NCBI RefSeq assembly: GCF_040833975.1
Contig: NZ_CP162130.1
Location: 3,584,001-3,648,000, forward strand
From: Leptospira sp. WS92.C1
Lineage (GTDB): Bacteria; Spirochaetota; Leptospiria; Leptospirales; Leptospiraceae
DNA: 64,000 bases
Reading direction: 5' to 3'
The notes beneath the pieces are model-generated. The model had not been told where the DNA came from. It ran no database searches and saw only the letters and a program-made list of their open reading frames with translations. This document shows positions 9,007-19,336 of this stretch, in pieces; within the stretch, counting starts at the first letter, position 1; the number at the start of each line of letters is the position of its first letter. The position numbers were made by a program, and so were the translations under genes.

Positions 9007-10092
9007 ATGATTCGATTTTTACACACAGCCGATTTGCATCTCAGTCAAAAAGAAAAAGAATATTCCCTTTCCGTTCTTCGGGAAATTGTCTTCGCCGCGA
9101 TCGAAGAAAAATGTACTCATATTCTCATCTGCGGAGATCTATTTGACCGTAATTCCGATATCGCCGCGCTCAAAAAAGACGTCATCGAAATTTTGAAAGA
9201 GTTCCCCGGAAAAATTTTTTATATCCCGGGCAATCACGAAGAATTGGGACTTTCCCCGGGAGACTATCCGATCTCTGCGGATCTTTCTCCGATGTCTTAT
9301 CCTCAAAAAGGAGAAAGCGTAAAACTCTGGCTGGAAGAAAACGACGGAGTTTCGGCGGAATTTTTCGGCTTTCCCTTTCGCAGAAATTTAGATGATTCTA
9401 ATATTCAATTCAAACCTAAAACGGTTTTGTATAGAATCGCGCTTTTACACGGAACCGAAACTAAACTTGTGGAATATCTCGGTCCTTCTCCGGAAGAAGC
9501 GGATTCGATCTTGGATTCCAAACCGTTCCAAGACGCACACTTTGACTACCTCGCCCTGGGTCATATTCATTCCAAACGACACGAGACTTCCGGCTCTATG
9601 ATCAAAGCCTATCCCGGTTCCCCGAGAATCGTTTCCATGGGGGAATCCGGACCTCGCAGCGTAAATATCATTTCTCTCGGTAAAAACGGAACTCCCGTTT
9701 TGAAACATAGAGTTCTTTCCTCCGCCGGGGAATATAAGGAATTTTCTCTCTCTGCAACTCTGACCGGCGAGGTTCCGGATCTTGTTTCCGTCTCTTCGCA
9801 ATTTTCCAAAACGGACACGGTCAAAATCAATGTTTCCGGAATTGTGGAAGACGAACATATCGTCTCCGAGATTCTCAATCGATTTTGCGAAACCGCTATC
9901 TGCAGAAAAATCGAAATCAAAAAATCAGATTTAAAAACTTCCTCCGCCTTGATCGATAACCCGGTTGCAAAACTATTTTACGAAAAGCTCAAGGAAAAAC
10001 AATCCAACTGGTCCGGAGCAGACGCACCCGACTGGAATCAAATCCTGGTCTTGGGTCTCGAACAGATCGAAAAAAACGCGGGTAAAAAATAA
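9007..10092 (+). CDS. SbcD/YhaO-like metallophosphoesterase (DNA repair nuclease subunit)
   Basis: A 361-residue calcineurin-like phosphoesterase with the full metal-binding set: ADLH (residues 8-11), GDLFDR (43-48), GNHE (75-78), LLHGTE near 150, and LGHIHS near 186. This arrangement fits the SbcD/Mre11/YhaO group, which works with an SMC-like ATPase on broken or hairpin DNA. That partner follows after a single base (10094), so the two almost certainly form one operon and complex. At 361 residues it is nearer in size to YhaO-type than to a minimal phosphatase. Cytoplasmic. Confidence 0.88.
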   Translation: MIRFLHTADLHLSQKEKEYSLSVLREIVFAAIEEKCTHILICGDLFDRNSDIAALKKDVIEILKEFPGKIFYIPGNHEELGLSPGDYPISADLSPMSYPQKGESVKLWLEENDGVSAEFFGFPFRRNLDDSNIQFKPKTVLYRIALLHGTETKLVEYLGPSPEEADSILDSKPFQDAHFDYLALGHIHSKRHETSGSMIKAYPGSPRIVSMGESGPRSVNIISLGKNGTPVLKHRVLSSAGEYKEFSLSATLTGEVPDLVSVSSQFSKTDTVKINVSGIVEDEHIVSEILNRFCETAICRKIEIKKSDLKTSSALIDNPVAKLFYEKLKEKQSNWSGADAPDWNQILVLGLEQIEKNAGKK

Positions 10093-10093
10093 T

Positions 10094-12412
10094 ATGATCC
10101 AAACCCTCCGACTTTTAACGTTTGGTAAATTCAAAGATTCTAATTTTGATCTGAGTTCGTCCGTTACTGTCTTTCAAGGAAACAACGAATCCGGTAAAAC
10201 AACGATCTTTGACGCCCTCAGACTCGCAGTGGGAAGTAAATTTTTAACCGCGAGTCAGGAACCGAAAAAGAGTATTTTATCACGATACGGAGAAAAAAGT
10301 CCCGATGGTTATCAAATCATCGGAGATGTTCCGGAACTTTCCAAAGAAACCGCGCCTCAATACGTACATTGTATCTCTTTGCGGGAAGGAGAATTGGAAT
10401 TTGCGTTTAACAATGAAAAGCTGATCAAACCCGAATTTCTCAGAAGCAAACTGCTTAACAACGGAGTCAATCTGGAGGGAATTTCGTCCAATCTCGAAAA
10501 AATTCATTCTCCTAAAACCGGAGGAAAGGATTGGACCGCGTTTGACATTCTCAAAAAAGAAATCTCCGAACTCAAATCGATCCGAATTCAACTCATCGCA
10601 GAAATAGAATCCCTTCATTCCAGAAGCAGGGAAAACACGGACAAGGAAAAAAGACATTCCCAAGATCAGGAAAGAATTCTCGATATCAAAAAGAACCTGA
10701 TTCAAATCGAAAAGGAATCGAATCTTGAAACAAAAATTCAAAAAAAACTCAAACTTTTGGAATTGTTAAGCGAAATCCAAAAACTCAAAACCGCATCGGA
10801 AACTCTAAAAAAGAATTTTCTTTATTCCAAAGACGAATCCTCCGTTTACGAAACTTCCGGAAAAGAGATCGAAACGTTTCAGAAAAATCTTTCCGCATCG
10901 GAAACCCTTTTCAAGGACAAACAGAACGCGATCGAAATCAAAAAGAAAGAATTGGAATCCTCCCAAAACGAACTTGTAACTCTGCAAAAAATGAAACTCA
11001 AGGCGGAGGATTTCCAGGAAAAGATAGACAAAATTCTTCGAGAAGAGCGTTTTACGGAGGAGATACGAAAGAGCGATATCGGTTCCGCACAAAAAATTTT
11101 AGGAGGTTTGGTCGCGGCCTCCGGATTTCTCGGTTTGATCGGAACTCTCGGTGCGCTTTTTGCTTGGAATCTTTCCCCGATCGCCACATTGGCCGGCGCT
11201 TTGTTTTCCGCCGGTCTCTTCGGAATCGGATTTTATCTTTTCATTCAGAAAAAAGAATCCTTAGAAACCAGATACAGCGTTGAAAAAGAAAAAGACTTCG
11301 TTCTCAAAAGATCTGAGGAATGGAATCTAACGTTCAGAGAAAATCCCATTCCCTCTTTGGAAAAAATCGAAAACCTAAGACTGTTTTTTTCCAAACAGAT
11401 CGAAAACCGCGAAGTCAAAGCCCGTCAAATCGAATTTTTAGAAAAAGAAATTCGAACCCTTCATTCCGACGCGGACTCGATTCTTCCCAAAATCCAACTT
11501 GAAAAAGAAAAAATCCTGGAACTCCAATCCGGCCGCACGACCTGGTTGAACGAAAGAAAAGCGACTTCGATTCAAGAGTATCACAGACAAGTCGCCGAAT
11601 ATCAATCTCTGTCTAAGGAAATTTCCGAAAATTACCGAAAACTTCTGGCCAATCATCCCGGTAAAACTCCGGAAGATCTGGAAAATCAATGGAAAACCGA
11701 ATTGAGTATGATGGACGAAATTCCGAATCAGGAGATCCACAGCGAACAGGAAAGATATTTCCGGGATTCTAAAAAGAAAGAATTGCAAGACGAACTTCAA
11801 TCCTTGGAAAGCGGATTAAAAGATTTGAATGAGATCATTCTCAAGGAAGATATAAGAATCCAAGAACGTCTGCCCGAAAAGGAAAACCGATGGATCGAAA
11901 CGATCAAAGCTCTTGCAGCGAAAGAAAGAGAGTTTGCAAACTTAGAATCCAAACGGAAATCCGCCAAGTTCGCACAGGAAATCATCGAAGAAATTTCCAA
12001 GGACCAATCCTTTCAATTTAAATTGATCGAATCCGAGATTAGCCACGATCTCGGTTTTCTTTTACCCAAAAGAGAAATTCTTTTTGAAGGAATCGATAAA
12101 AAAGAATCAATTCGAATGCAGGACCTGGCCGGAGAATTCCGCCCCATCGATCATCTATCCGGGGGAACGCTCGCGACATTCTATCTGATTTTTAAACTAT
12201 TTTTGGCTCGGAAAACCGTTTCCAAAAACGGGATTCTACTCTTGGACGAACCCTTTGTCCATCTGGATCAAGGCAGAATCGATTTGGCTCTGAATTATTT
12301 AAAACGGTTTCAGGAAGAGACGGATTATCAGATCTGCTTTTTTACAAAACAAGATGAACTCGCAGAAACGATTTTAAAAACGTTTCCAAAGACCCAACTG
12401 ATTTCGCTTTAG
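10094..12412 (+). CDS. SMC/Rad50-like ATPase with central membrane hairpin (YhaN-like)
   Basis: A 772-residue ABC-type ATPase. Walker A is GNNESGKT (residues 29-36). A long coiled coil follows, interrupted at about 337-390 by two hydrophobic segments (LGGLVAASGFLGLIGTLGALF and IATLAGALFSAGLFGIGFYLF), then more coiled coil, the ABC signature LSGGT near 688, and Walker B ILLLDEPF with the D-loop HLDQGR near 715. The B. subtilis YhaN family has the same plan. The membrane hairpin suggests the ATPase is anchored to the inner membrane. It starts one base after the nuclease gene; the ORF is open further upstream only as overlap with that gene. Confidence 0.85.
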   Translation: MIQTLRLLTFGKFKDSNFDLSSSVTVFQGNNESGKTTIFDALRLAVGSKFLTASQEPKKSILSRYGEKSPDGYQIIGDVPELSKETAPQYVHCISLREGELEFAFNNEKLIKPEFLRSKLLNNGVNLEGISSNLEKIHSPKTGGKDWTAFDILKKEISELKSIRIQLIAEIESLHSRSRENTDKEKRHSQDQERILDIKKNLIQIEKESNLETKIQKKLKLLELLSEIQKLKTASETLKKNFLYSKDESSVYETSGKEIETFQKNLSASETLFKDKQNAIEIKKKELESSQNELVTLQKMKLKAEDFQEKIDKILREERFTEEIRKSDIGSAQKILGGLVAASGFLGLIGTLGALFAWNLSPIATLAGALFSAGLFGIGFYLFIQKKESLETRYSVEKEKDFVLKRSEEWNLTFRENPIPSLEKIENLRLFFSKQIENREVKARQIEFLEKEIRTLHSDADSILPKIQLEKEKILELQSGRTTWLNERKATSIQEYHRQVAEYQSLSKEISENYRKLLANHPGKTPEDLENQWKTELSMMDEIPNQEIHSEQERYFRDSKKKELQDELQSLESGLKDLNEIILKEDIRIQERLPEKENRWIETIKALAAKEREFANLESKRKSAKFAQEIIEEISKDQSFQFKLIESEISHDLGFLLPKREILFEGIDKKESIRMQDLAGEFRPIDHLSGGTLATFYLIFKLFLARKTVSKNGILLLDEPFVHLDQGRIDLALNYLKRFQEETDYQICFFTKQDELAETILKTFPKTQLISL

Positions 12413-12592
12413 ACCGATCCAGCGATTCGGGTTCAATCGATACTCCGTCAAAGCCAACCCGGATCCGCCAATGCCCTCTCATGTTCCAATGATCGGCGAA
12501 GTGTGGATTCTTTAGAACAGTCCGTTGAATTTTCTATTGACCCTATGCGTTCATTTTACATAATTTCGTAAAATTCCATAAAGAGGCTCACA
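12413..12592. other. Intergenic, nothing recognised
   Basis: No repeat, RNA or terminator recognised; it presumably holds the promoter of the lipoprotein at 12593. Confidence 0.3.
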
Positions 12593-12985
12593 TTGAAAAC
12601 TCTACTCAACAGAATTTTGATTCTGCTTTTGTTTTCTCAGGTCTATAACTGTGTATTGTTTGATACGATCGGGCTTAGTCCGGGTAGAATCGACGGAGCT
12701 GAGGCTGCAACCGAAATCAGGGATGCGGCGATCGTTGCGGATATCGTCAACAACGCGATTTCGCCGATTGCATCCAATGGTTTCGTGCTTTCCATTTTAT
12801 CGGATCGAATCGCCGCGATCAATCTCGATGGCTATTATGTAAAATCGGAAGTAGACGCTTGTGTCAACGAAATCAAAGGAACCACGGGTTATGCGATCGG
12901 TTCTACATTGACGATCCTTCTTCAAACCCAATGCACGCTCACCGAAGATAAGGCCATCCTGGACTCTCCGTTTCCGGAATTCTAA
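12593..12985 (+). CDS. Small lipoprotein, TIGR04452-like
   Basis: A 130-residue predicted lipoprotein. The start is a TTG preceded by AAAGAGGC; it gives a signal peptide with hydrophobic core ILILLLFSQ and lipobox QVYNC. The mature part contains GLSPGRIDGAEA, then a repetitive hydrophobic stretch and two further Cys residues (DACVNE and TQCTL) that could pair. The arrangement recalls the TIGR04452 lipoprotein family described in Leptospira; function unknown. A candidate terminator follows at 12995. Confidence 0.7.
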   Translation: MKTLLNRILILLLFSQVYNCVLFDTIGLSPGRIDGAEAATEIRDAAIVADIVNNAISPIASNGFVLSILSDRIAAINLDGYYVKSEVDACVNEIKGTTGYAIGSTLTILLQTQCTLTEDKAILDSPFPEF

Positions 12986-12994
12986 TCGCTCCCG

Positions 12995-13051
12995 TTCTCC
13001 GAAAACAAAGCCGAGCGATTTACCCGGTTTTTGGTTTTCGGAGAATTTTCT
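12995..13051 (+). terminator. Long-arm inverted repeat, possible terminator between convergent genes
   Basis: TTCTCCGAAAAC (12995-13006) and GTTTTCGGAGAA (13034-13045) are perfect 12-base arms around a 27-base loop, followed by TTTTCTT. It sits between the convergent lipoprotein and rlmD genes. Confidence 0.5.
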
Positions 13052-13157
13052 TCTGCCAATCTCAATTTTTCATACGATCGAAACGCTCGATTTAGATTCG
13101 ATTGTTTAGATAACTTCCTCTTTTTAGTTCGAACAAGCCAGGAGCCAAAAACTCGGT

Positions 13158-14339
13158 TTAACGCACGAAAACCGAAACACTTTCCAAATGACTCGTATGC
13201 GGAAATAAATCCACCGGCGTCACCTTTTGATATCGAAACGATTTTGTGAGTTCGACGGAATCTCTTCTCAGCGTTTCCGGATTGCAGGAAACGTAAAGAA
13301 TCTTTCCTATTTTAGAATTTAATAATATCTTTTTTGTTTCCGAATCCAGTCCCTCGCGGGGAGGATCCACGATCACGACATCCGGTTTTTCATTCAACGC
13401 GGACTGAAGAGACTGTAAAACTTTTCCCCTGGTAAAAACAACGTTTTCGATTCCATTGGCCTTTGCGGCACCGATCGCGGATCGGATGGAATTCGGATTT
13501 TCCTCCAAACCGATCACTTTTTTCGATTTTGCAGCAACATACAGAGAAATGGTTCCGATCCCGCAATACGCATCCACTACAATCGAATCCGAAGGCAGAT
13601 CTTGGACGACCAAGCTGTATAGATTTTCGATTTGATACGGGTTGACTTGAAAGAATGTGGAAAGACCGATTTGAAAATTGAGCTCTCCTATTTTTTCTTT
13701 AATAAAATGCCTTCCATACCAGGTCGTCTCTTTTTCTCCAAGCACAACCTTTGTGTTTCTTTGATTTACGTTTTGCAGAATTCCGACGACTTCCGCTTTC
13801 GATTTTTCCTTACTTAAGAATTGTTTGATATACGACTGCAAACTATTGGTTATATTTTTTCTTCCCGGAATTTCGTTCGTGTTGGTTACGATCCCCACCA
13901 GAATTTCCTGGGACGCGTTGGCTTTTCTCAAAACAATATGTCTGAGAAGACCACTTCCGTTTTTTTCATTGTATGGGCTTAGGTTTTCGGTTCGCGCCCA
14001 ATGCCGAATCGCAAAAGCTACGGTGGTAAGATCCCGATCCTGAATTCTACATTCCTTTTGATCGATGATAAATGTGTTTTCCTTATTGTGCAGCCCGAGA
14101 GTGAGTACCGATCTTTTGCCGATCTTACGATGTCCGAAAGGAAGTTGAACCTTATGACGATACATCTGCTCCTTCGGACTTTTTACGATCGGAAGAATTT
14201 CCAATCCCTTAAAACCTCCAAGCAGTGTTGCGATTTCTTCCTGTTTGTGCTGGAGTTGTTTTTCGTATCCGATATGCAAACGATCACATCCCGCACATTC
14301 AGGATAGTGTTGGCAGGATTGACTCGCGGGCGGCTTCAT
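13158..14339 (-). CDS. rlmD: 23S rRNA (uracil-5-)-methyltransferase, RlmD/RumA type
   Basis: A 393-residue SAM-dependent methyltransferase of the RumA/TrmA superfamily. The N-terminus has a Cys cluster (C-x5-C-x2-C, SCQHYPECAGC) with a fourth Cys in QKECRI, fitting the 4Fe-4S cluster of this group. The core has FFQVNPYQ, the SAM-binding DAYCGIGTISL, the VDPPREG motif and the catalytic VSCNPET. No separate N-terminal TRAM domain is evident, so the target (U1939, U747 or another position) is not certain. Members modify 23S rRNA in the cytoplasm. Confidence 0.85.
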   Translation of the reverse strand: MKPPASQSCQHYPECAGCDRLHIGYEKQLQHKQEEIATLLGGFKGLEILPIVKSPKEQMYRHKVQLPFGHRKIGKRSVLTLGLHNKENTFIIDQKECRIQDRDLTTVAFAIRHWARTENLSPYNEKNGSGLLRHIVLRKANASQEILVGIVTNTNEIPGRKNITNSLQSYIKQFLSKEKSKAEVVGILQNVNQRNTKVVLGEKETTWYGRHFIKEKIGELNFQIGLSTFFQVNPYQIENLYSLVVQDLPSDSIVVDAYCGIGTISLYVAAKSKKVIGLEENPNSIRSAIGAAKANGIENVVFTRGKVLQSLQSALNEKPDVVIVDPPREGLDSETKKILLNSKIGKILYVSCNPETLRRDSVELTKSFRYQKVTPVDLFPHTSHLESVSVFVR

Positions 14340-14402
14340 TGTATTTTCAGGCTTTTGAAAGGATCCGCTCTGTCAATTGAATTCGATCTTTGAATCGTAA
14401 AA

Positions 14403-14984
14403 CTACATCAGATAGATCTTTCCGTGTTTGTCCTTGATCGTCGGATCCGCTCCGTGTTTAAAAAGAAGTTCCGCAAACTCGAACATACCGTGCGAAGACT
14501 TGGCAAGATTCATACAAGTGACCCCGTCACGATCCTGTATGTTTGGATTGGCTCCGTTTTCCAAAAGAATCCGAAACGGCTCCAACTTTCCCTCGTTCAC
14601 ACAGTGATGCAGAGGACTCATCCCGATCCCGTCTTTTTGATTTAGATCCACACCTCTGTGAATCAAGAGCAAAAGAATTTCCGTCAAACCTTCTTCCAAG
14701 ATCGAATGGATCAAGGGAGTCATCCCGGTCGTTTCATCGACCGAGTTTGGATCGGCTCCAAAATTCAAAAGAATTTGCACCGTTTGAAGGTTCCCGTATT
14801 TCACCCCAAGAGATACGGAACTCAATCCTTGATATCGATTGGCGTTCGGATCGAATCCTTGGTTTAAAAGCGATTCGATTTTTTTCAAATTTCCATTTTT
14901 GATCGCCCTGAAAAATAAAAAACATTTCCAAAACGAATCCTTGCGTTTTGGGTTTTCAAGGATTGTTTTTTGGATTTGATTCAT
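14403..14984 (-). CDS. Ankyrin-repeat protein
   Basis: A 193-residue protein with five or so ankyrin repeats from about residue 27: NGNLKKIESLLNQGFDPNAN, YGNLQTVQILLNFGADPNSV, EGLTEILLLLIHRGVDLNQ, EGKLEPFRILLENGANPNIQ and a last repeat ending FKHGADPTIKDKHG. There is no signal peptide, so it is likely a cytoplasmic protein-binding scaffold; the partner is unknown. The ATG follows GGGGAG and GGGAG runs. It lies upstream of rlmD on the same strand with a gap of about 60 bp. Confidence 0.88.
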   Translation of the reverse strand: MNQIQKTILENPKRKDSFWKCFLFFRAIKNGNLKKIESLLNQGFDPNANRYQGLSSVSLGVKYGNLQTVQILLNFGADPNSVDETTGMTPLIHSILEEGLTEILLLLIHRGVDLNQKDGIGMSPLHHCVNEGKLEPFRILLENGANPNIQDRDGVTCMNLAKSSHGMFEFAELLFKHGADPTIKDKHGKIYLM

Positions 14985-15151
14985 CTCCCAATCTCCCCAA
15001 TCGAATTCGATCTTGTATTGTAAAAAGAGAGGATATCTTATCCCTCATTTTATACTTTGTCAATGAAACGAATTTGGATTTGCGATTTCAAACCGTTTCC
15101 CTCATTTTGTTTTCGTTTTTAATATTTTGAATTTGTTCGAGACCTAGGGAC

Positions 15152-15799
15152 TCAAGCCAGAAATTCCCTTTCATTGACTTTTAAAATCGCCCGTAAGACG
15201 TCGCTACGAGTGATGATTCCTATGACCTGAATCCGTTCGTTGACCACGGGAAGACATCCGATTCTTTCTTCAAAAAGAACCTTTGCGATTTCTCCGATTC
15301 CCGCGTTTCTATGAACGGAAAGAACTCTTGTCTTCATAATTTGTCCGATCGTCTTTCCCTGCTCCGTTTCGGAGGAGACATGAGTCAACTTCCAACGCAT
15401 CCAATCTCGGTCCGATAAAATTCCGCATAACGTGGATTTTTCATCCAGAATCGGAACGTGTCTAAATCGTTTTTGAAAAAAAATCTCTTCCGCTCTTTCA
15501 ACGGAATCCTGTTCGGAAAAACTCACGACCGGAGAAGTCAAAAGATCTCCCGCAGTCAGAGCGGATAAAAATTCTCCCATCTTGGATCGAGTTTCGCTGA
15601 GCGAAGCATTGACCTTGTATTGAAAAGCGATCTCTTGGGGGACATTCGAAAACGATTTCCGTTCTGGAGTTTCCTTTTCTTCCGTTTCTATTTTTTTAGA
15701 TGGGGCGGAAGGTAGAATGGGATGTAAAGGTTGTACGATTTCCGGTCGGGCAGGAGGGATATACGTTTCCGAAACTCCGCGCGAAATCCAGAAAAACAA
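15152..15799 (-). CDS. CBS-domain-pair protein
   Basis: A 215-residue protein. The first 75 residues are low-complexity and Pro/Glu-rich; then come two CBS domains (about 82-140 and 150-210), with [35 protein letters not shown] in the first and [38 protein letters not shown] in the second. Such pairs bind adenine nucleotides and act as sensors. The start is a TTG (15799) overlapping the dnaJ-like stop, with AGGATGAG eight bases upstream, so translation is probably coupled to the J-domain gene. Confidence 0.85.
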   Translation of the reverse strand: MFFWISRGVSETYIPPARPEIVQPLHPILPSAPSKKIETEEKETPERKSFSNVPQEIAFQYKVNASLSETRSKMGEFLSALTAGDLLTSPVVSFSEQDSVERAEEIFFQKRFRHVPILDEKSTLCGILSDRDWMRWKLTHVSSETEQGKTIGQIMKTRVLSVHRNAGIGEIAKVLFEERIGCLPVVNERIQVIGIITRSDVLRAILKVNEREFLA

Positions 15800-16675
15800 T
15801 TAACTCATCCTCATAATCAAAAAGTTATAGGATGTGATGATCCTCTGAGTCATTTCAAGACCGTCCTTGTTGATATCCGGATGATATTTTTTAATAAGTT
15901 CCTTAAATCTTTTTTTCAGCTCTTCCAATGTACAAGGAGCGTCAAAACCGAGCACATCCAAATGTCTTTGTGTCTCCGGATCCATTTCCTGAAATACGGA
16001 AACCGTTTTTTTCTTTTTCGGTTTTTTGCGAAAGGTTCCGAACAATTCGTAATAAGCCCTGTCTCTGTATTCCCGAGTAATCTCCCGAAGATAAAACACC
16101 TTCGTATTGAGTATGGAAAAAATATGATTTTTTAAAAAGACATCGGCCCCGAAATCACCCTGAATCGATTTCAATTCCATAAAATCGGAAACTCCGTTTT
16201 CCACGATTCTTTCAAAACTGAACTTATCGTCAAAGTAAGAATCAAATGCATCCTCAAAGTCGATCGTCGCGGAAGATAAAAGCAAAAGTAATTCCCGATC
16301 CAGCTCGTGTCTTTCCAATCGATGTTGAATATTTTCCTTCAGACTAATTTGAAGTTCCGAAAGATAATTATCGTCGAAGTATATTCCACTTTTTGCAAAT
16401 TCATCTCCGATCCCTTCTATCTTTAGGATCTTGGAAAGTAACTGAATGAGAGAATCCGCTTGTGTTTCGTTAAAGCCGGATGCCGCTCTGGATGAAAAGT
16501 GCACTTCGTTTCTCAGGTCGTAAAAAATTCTATAGTAGTCTTCTTTACGGATATTCAAAGCTGCGATGATTTTTTCGACGGGAAGAAACCATTCGCAGTT
16601 CGTACATCCGGATTGAATGTCGAAAATGATATCCTCCAAAGAGGAACGAATCTGTTCAAAACTCCGAGTCTGCAT
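15800..16675 (-). CDS. J-domain protein (DnaJ-like co-chaperone)
   Basis: A 291-residue protein with a C-terminal J domain (about 237-288): [22 protein letters not shown], then [11 protein letters not shown] containing the essential HPD, and a last helix. The remaining 230 residues are helical, with a CTNCEW segment near the N-terminus, and match no family I recognise. The family stimulates DnaK ATPase; here the long N-terminal part presumably selects clients. It is co-transcribed with the CBS protein and divergent from the transporter at 16821. Confidence 0.8.
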   Translation of the reverse strand: MQTRSFEQIRSSLEDIIFDIQSGCTNCEWFLPVEKIIAALNIRKEDYYRIFYDLRNEVHFSSRAASGFNETQADSLIQLLSKILKIEGIGDEFAKSGIYFDDNYLSELQISLKENIQHRLERHELDRELLLLLSSATIDFEDAFDSYFDDKFSFERIVENGVSDFMELKSIQGDFGADVFLKNHIFSILNTKVFYLREITREYRDRAYYELFGTFRKKPKKKKTVSVFQEMDPETQRHLDVLGFDAPCTLEELKKRFKELIKKYHPDINKDGLEMTQRIITSYNFLIMRMS

Positions 16676-16820
16676 TGGTTTCTACTTCCAGATTTTCCAC
16701 CCCGGTAAATCCATTCATCAATTCTTTTTCCGATTCTGCTCTAAGAATGAGACTCGGAAATCTTCCTCCCCATTGAAAAAAGGTTTGCTCGGAACGTTTC
16801 GGAAACCCATCCATCCTATT

Positions 16821-18725
16821 ATGCTTCCTTTCATCGCAGTTCTTGCTTGTTTTCTCGTTTATTTTCTGGGATATAAATTTTACTCGGGCTATATTTCCAA
16901 ATCGATCTTTGAACTGAAGGAAAGCACAAACGACACACCGGCCCATAAACTCAACGACGGGGTGGATTACCTTCCCACAAAACCAATCGTTCTTTTCGGA
17001 CATCATTATGCTTCCATTGCCGGATTGGCTCCCGTACTAGGACCGGCGGTCGCAGTCATTTGGGGTTGGCTTCCTGCGATGATTTGGGTGGTTTTCGGAA
17101 GTATTTTTGTGGGCTGCGTTCATGATTTCGGAGCGCTTGTTGTTTCGGTTCGAAACCAAGGAAAAAGTATAGGACAGGTTGCGGAAGATCTTTTGGGTCA
17201 TAGAGCCAGAAGTCTATTTCACACGATCATATTCTTCCTGGTCGCTTTAGCGATGGGAGTTTTTGTATTGGTTCTTGCGGAAATGTTTTCCGCAGATCCC
17301 AGAACAGGTCTTGGTCACAAGATCCCGATCGTTTCCGAAACGGAGAAGAATCCGCCTAACGTTGTAGATTCCAAAAATCCGAAAGATCCGATCGACTCCT
17401 CCAATCCGGCAAAAGAAGTTCACGATCATCCCGGCGAGATCAGAACCGAAGAAAAACCTTCGATTCGTCTCAGAAGTCATTTTCCGGAAGCGGTGATTCC
17501 GTCCGCGGTGATTTTATTTCTCGCAATCATAGTCGGTTATCTACATCATAAAAAAGGGACAAATCTCACGCCTTTGACGATCATCAGCGTCTTTGCAACG
17601 TTAGTCTCCATGGCTTTGGGAATGCAGGAATCCGTTCTTTCCTGGACGGGACTCAATCACGTGGAAACTTCCCCTTCGACTGGAAGTTGGAAATACATTT
17701 TACTCTTCTACGCATTTTTAGCATCGGTGACTCCGATCTGGTTATTGCTTCAGAGCAGGGACTATATCAATTCGTTCTTGTTGTATTTGGGAATCATTCT
17801 GATCTATCTCGGTTTTTTCACGGGAGCGATCTTTCAAAATTTTCCTTCCTTTAACGCGGAGGCGATCCGTACCGGATCCATCGGTCTTGATTTGATTCCG
17901 TTCGTATTTATCACGATCGCCTGCGGGGCTGTTTCAGGTTTTCACGCGTTAGTCAGCTCGGGTACGACCGCAAAACAATTGGATAAAGAAGTGGACGCGA
18001 GACCGATCGGCTATGGCGGAATGATCGGCGAATCTCTGTTAGGTCTATCCGCGGTGATCGCGTGCACTATCGGGTTTAGTTCGGCGGGAGAATGGTCCGG
18101 CTTTTACCGTTCCTGGTCCGGCATCCAGGGACTCGCGCCTCAAGTGGGGGCTTATATCTACGGAACTGGAAGATTTTTAGCGCAACTCGGAATCCCGGAA
18201 CAATTCGGGCAGGGTTTTATCGCGTTGATCGTAATCAGTTTTGCGTTGACTTCCTTGGATTCCGCCACAAGGCTTCTTCGTTACAATATCGAAGAAATCG
18301 CGGAGTCGACTCGGATCTCTTGGGTTCGGAATTTGATCGGAAATCGTTATGTTTCCAGTCTGATCGCCTGTGCGGCAATCGGTATGTTTGCGTTTATGGA
18401 GATCGAGCAGGACGGAAAGAAAAAACCCGCGGGTTTGGCTCTTTGGAAACTTTTCGGAACCACCAATCAACTTTTGGCAGGACTCGCCCTTCTTGTGATC
18501 ACCATTTTTCTACTCAAATCGAAGAAAAAAATCAAAGTGGCATTTCTTCCTATGTTGTTCGTTTTAACAGTGACTCTCTGGGCGATGATTCAAAACTTTT
18601 TTGATTTTTTAATCGGACCGTCGCCCAATCTTCTTCTCGCCGGAGTCGGCAGCACTCTGATCATCCTAACACTTTGGCTTTTGGTGGAAGCGACGCTCAC
18701 TTGGAATCGCATTCGAAAAGTATGA
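16821..18725 (+). CDS. Carbon starvation protein CstA-like transporter
   Basis: A 634-residue polytopic inner-membrane protein of the CstA family (peptide/pyruvate uptake in enterobacteria). Typical blocks: [36 protein letters not shown] near the N-terminus, [46 protein letters not shown] near 375, and [16 protein letters not shown] near 480. The ATG at 16821 matches the family start. Oddity: between two membrane spans (about residues 160-222) lies a hydrophilic Asn/Pro/Glu-rich insertion. It overlaps the Nudix gene by ATGA, so the two are translationally coupled. Confidence 0.88.
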   Translation: MLPFIAVLACFLVYFLGYKFYSGYISKSIFELKESTNDTPAHKLNDGVDYLPTKPIVLFGHHYASIAGLAPVLGPAVAVIWGWLPAMIWVVFGSIFVGCVHDFGALVVSVRNQGKSIGQVAEDLLGHRARSLFHTIIFFLVALAMGVFVLVLAEMFSADPRTGLGHKIPIVSETEKNPPNVVDSKNPKDPIDSSNPAKEVHDHPGEIRTEEKPSIRLRSHFPEAVIPSAVILFLAIIVGYLHHKKGTNLTPLTIISVFATLVSMALGMQESVLSWTGLNHVETSPSTGSWKYILLFYAFLASVTPIWLLLQSRDYINSFLLYLGIILIYLGFFTGAIFQNFPSFNAEAIRTGSIGLDLIPFVFITIACGAVSGFHALVSSGTTAKQLDKEVDARPIGYGGMIGESLLGLSAVIACTIGFSSAGEWSGFYRSWSGIQGLAPQVGAYIYGTGRFLAQLGIPEQFGQGFIALIVISFALTSLDSATRLLRYNIEEIAESTRISWVRNLIGNRYVSSLIACAAIGMFAFMEIEQDGKKKPAGLALWKLFGTTNQLLAGLALLVITIFLLKSKKKIKVAFLPMLFVLTVTLWAMIQNFFDFLIGPSPNLLLAGVGSTLIILTLWLLVEATLTWNRIRKV

Positions 18726-19270
18726 AATTCTGTAGTTCTTGCGGCGGAAACATTTCTCGTAAAATTCCGGAAGGAGACAATCGTCCGAGATATATCTGCG
18801 ACGTCTGCGGAACGATTCACTATCAAAATCCGAAGGTAGTCGTGGGAAGTATTCCAGTTTGGGAAGAAAAGATTTTACTCTGCAAACGCGCGATCGAACC
18901 TAGAAAAGGGTTCTGGACCTTGCCCGCGGGTTTTCTCGAAAATAGGGAAACGGTGGAAGAAGGTGCGGCTCGCGAAACCAGAGAAGAAGCGAATGCTGAG
19001 ATCAAAATCATCGGACTTCAGAGTGTTTACAGTATTCCTCATATCAGTCAGGTTTACATGTTCTTTTTGGCAGAACTTGTGGACGGCAAATTCTCGGAAA
19101 GTCCGGAATCCGAAGAAGTAAGACTTTTTGACGTGGATAAAATTCCATGGGAAGAACTTTCCTTTGCATCCGTACAGTACGCTCTCAGACAGTATGTGAA
19201 TTCTCCGATCAAAAATTCCATACATCTCGGGAGCACTCGAGATCGCAAATCGCCTCCAAAAGAATCCTAA
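18722..19270 (+). CDS. Nudix hydrolase with N-terminal zinc ribbon
   Basis: A 182-residue protein. The N-terminus has a four-Cys zinc ribbon (CSSC and CDVC), followed by the Nudix fold with the signature G-x5-E-x7-REUxEExGU seen as [22 protein letters not shown] (final Gly replaced by Asn). The zinc ribbon plus Nudix layout resembles NADH pyrophosphatase NudC and ADP-ribose-type hydrolases, but the NudC SQPWPFPxS motif is not obvious, so the substrate is open. Its start overlaps the cstA-like stop (ATGA). Confidence 0.87.
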   Translation: MKFCSSCGGNISRKIPEGDNRPRYICDVCGTIHYQNPKVVVGSIPVWEEKILLCKRAIEPRKGFWTLPAGFLENRETVEEGAARETREEANAEIKIIGLQSVYSIPHISQVYMFFLAELVDGKFSESPESEEVRLFDVDKIPWEELSFASVQYALRQYVNSPIKNSIHLGSTRDRKSPPKES

Positions 19271-19336
19271 TTCAAGTTGTATCTCATTCTTAAAAAAAAC
19301 ATAGGAAAAAAAGTGTACGTATTTAGAATGTACTGT

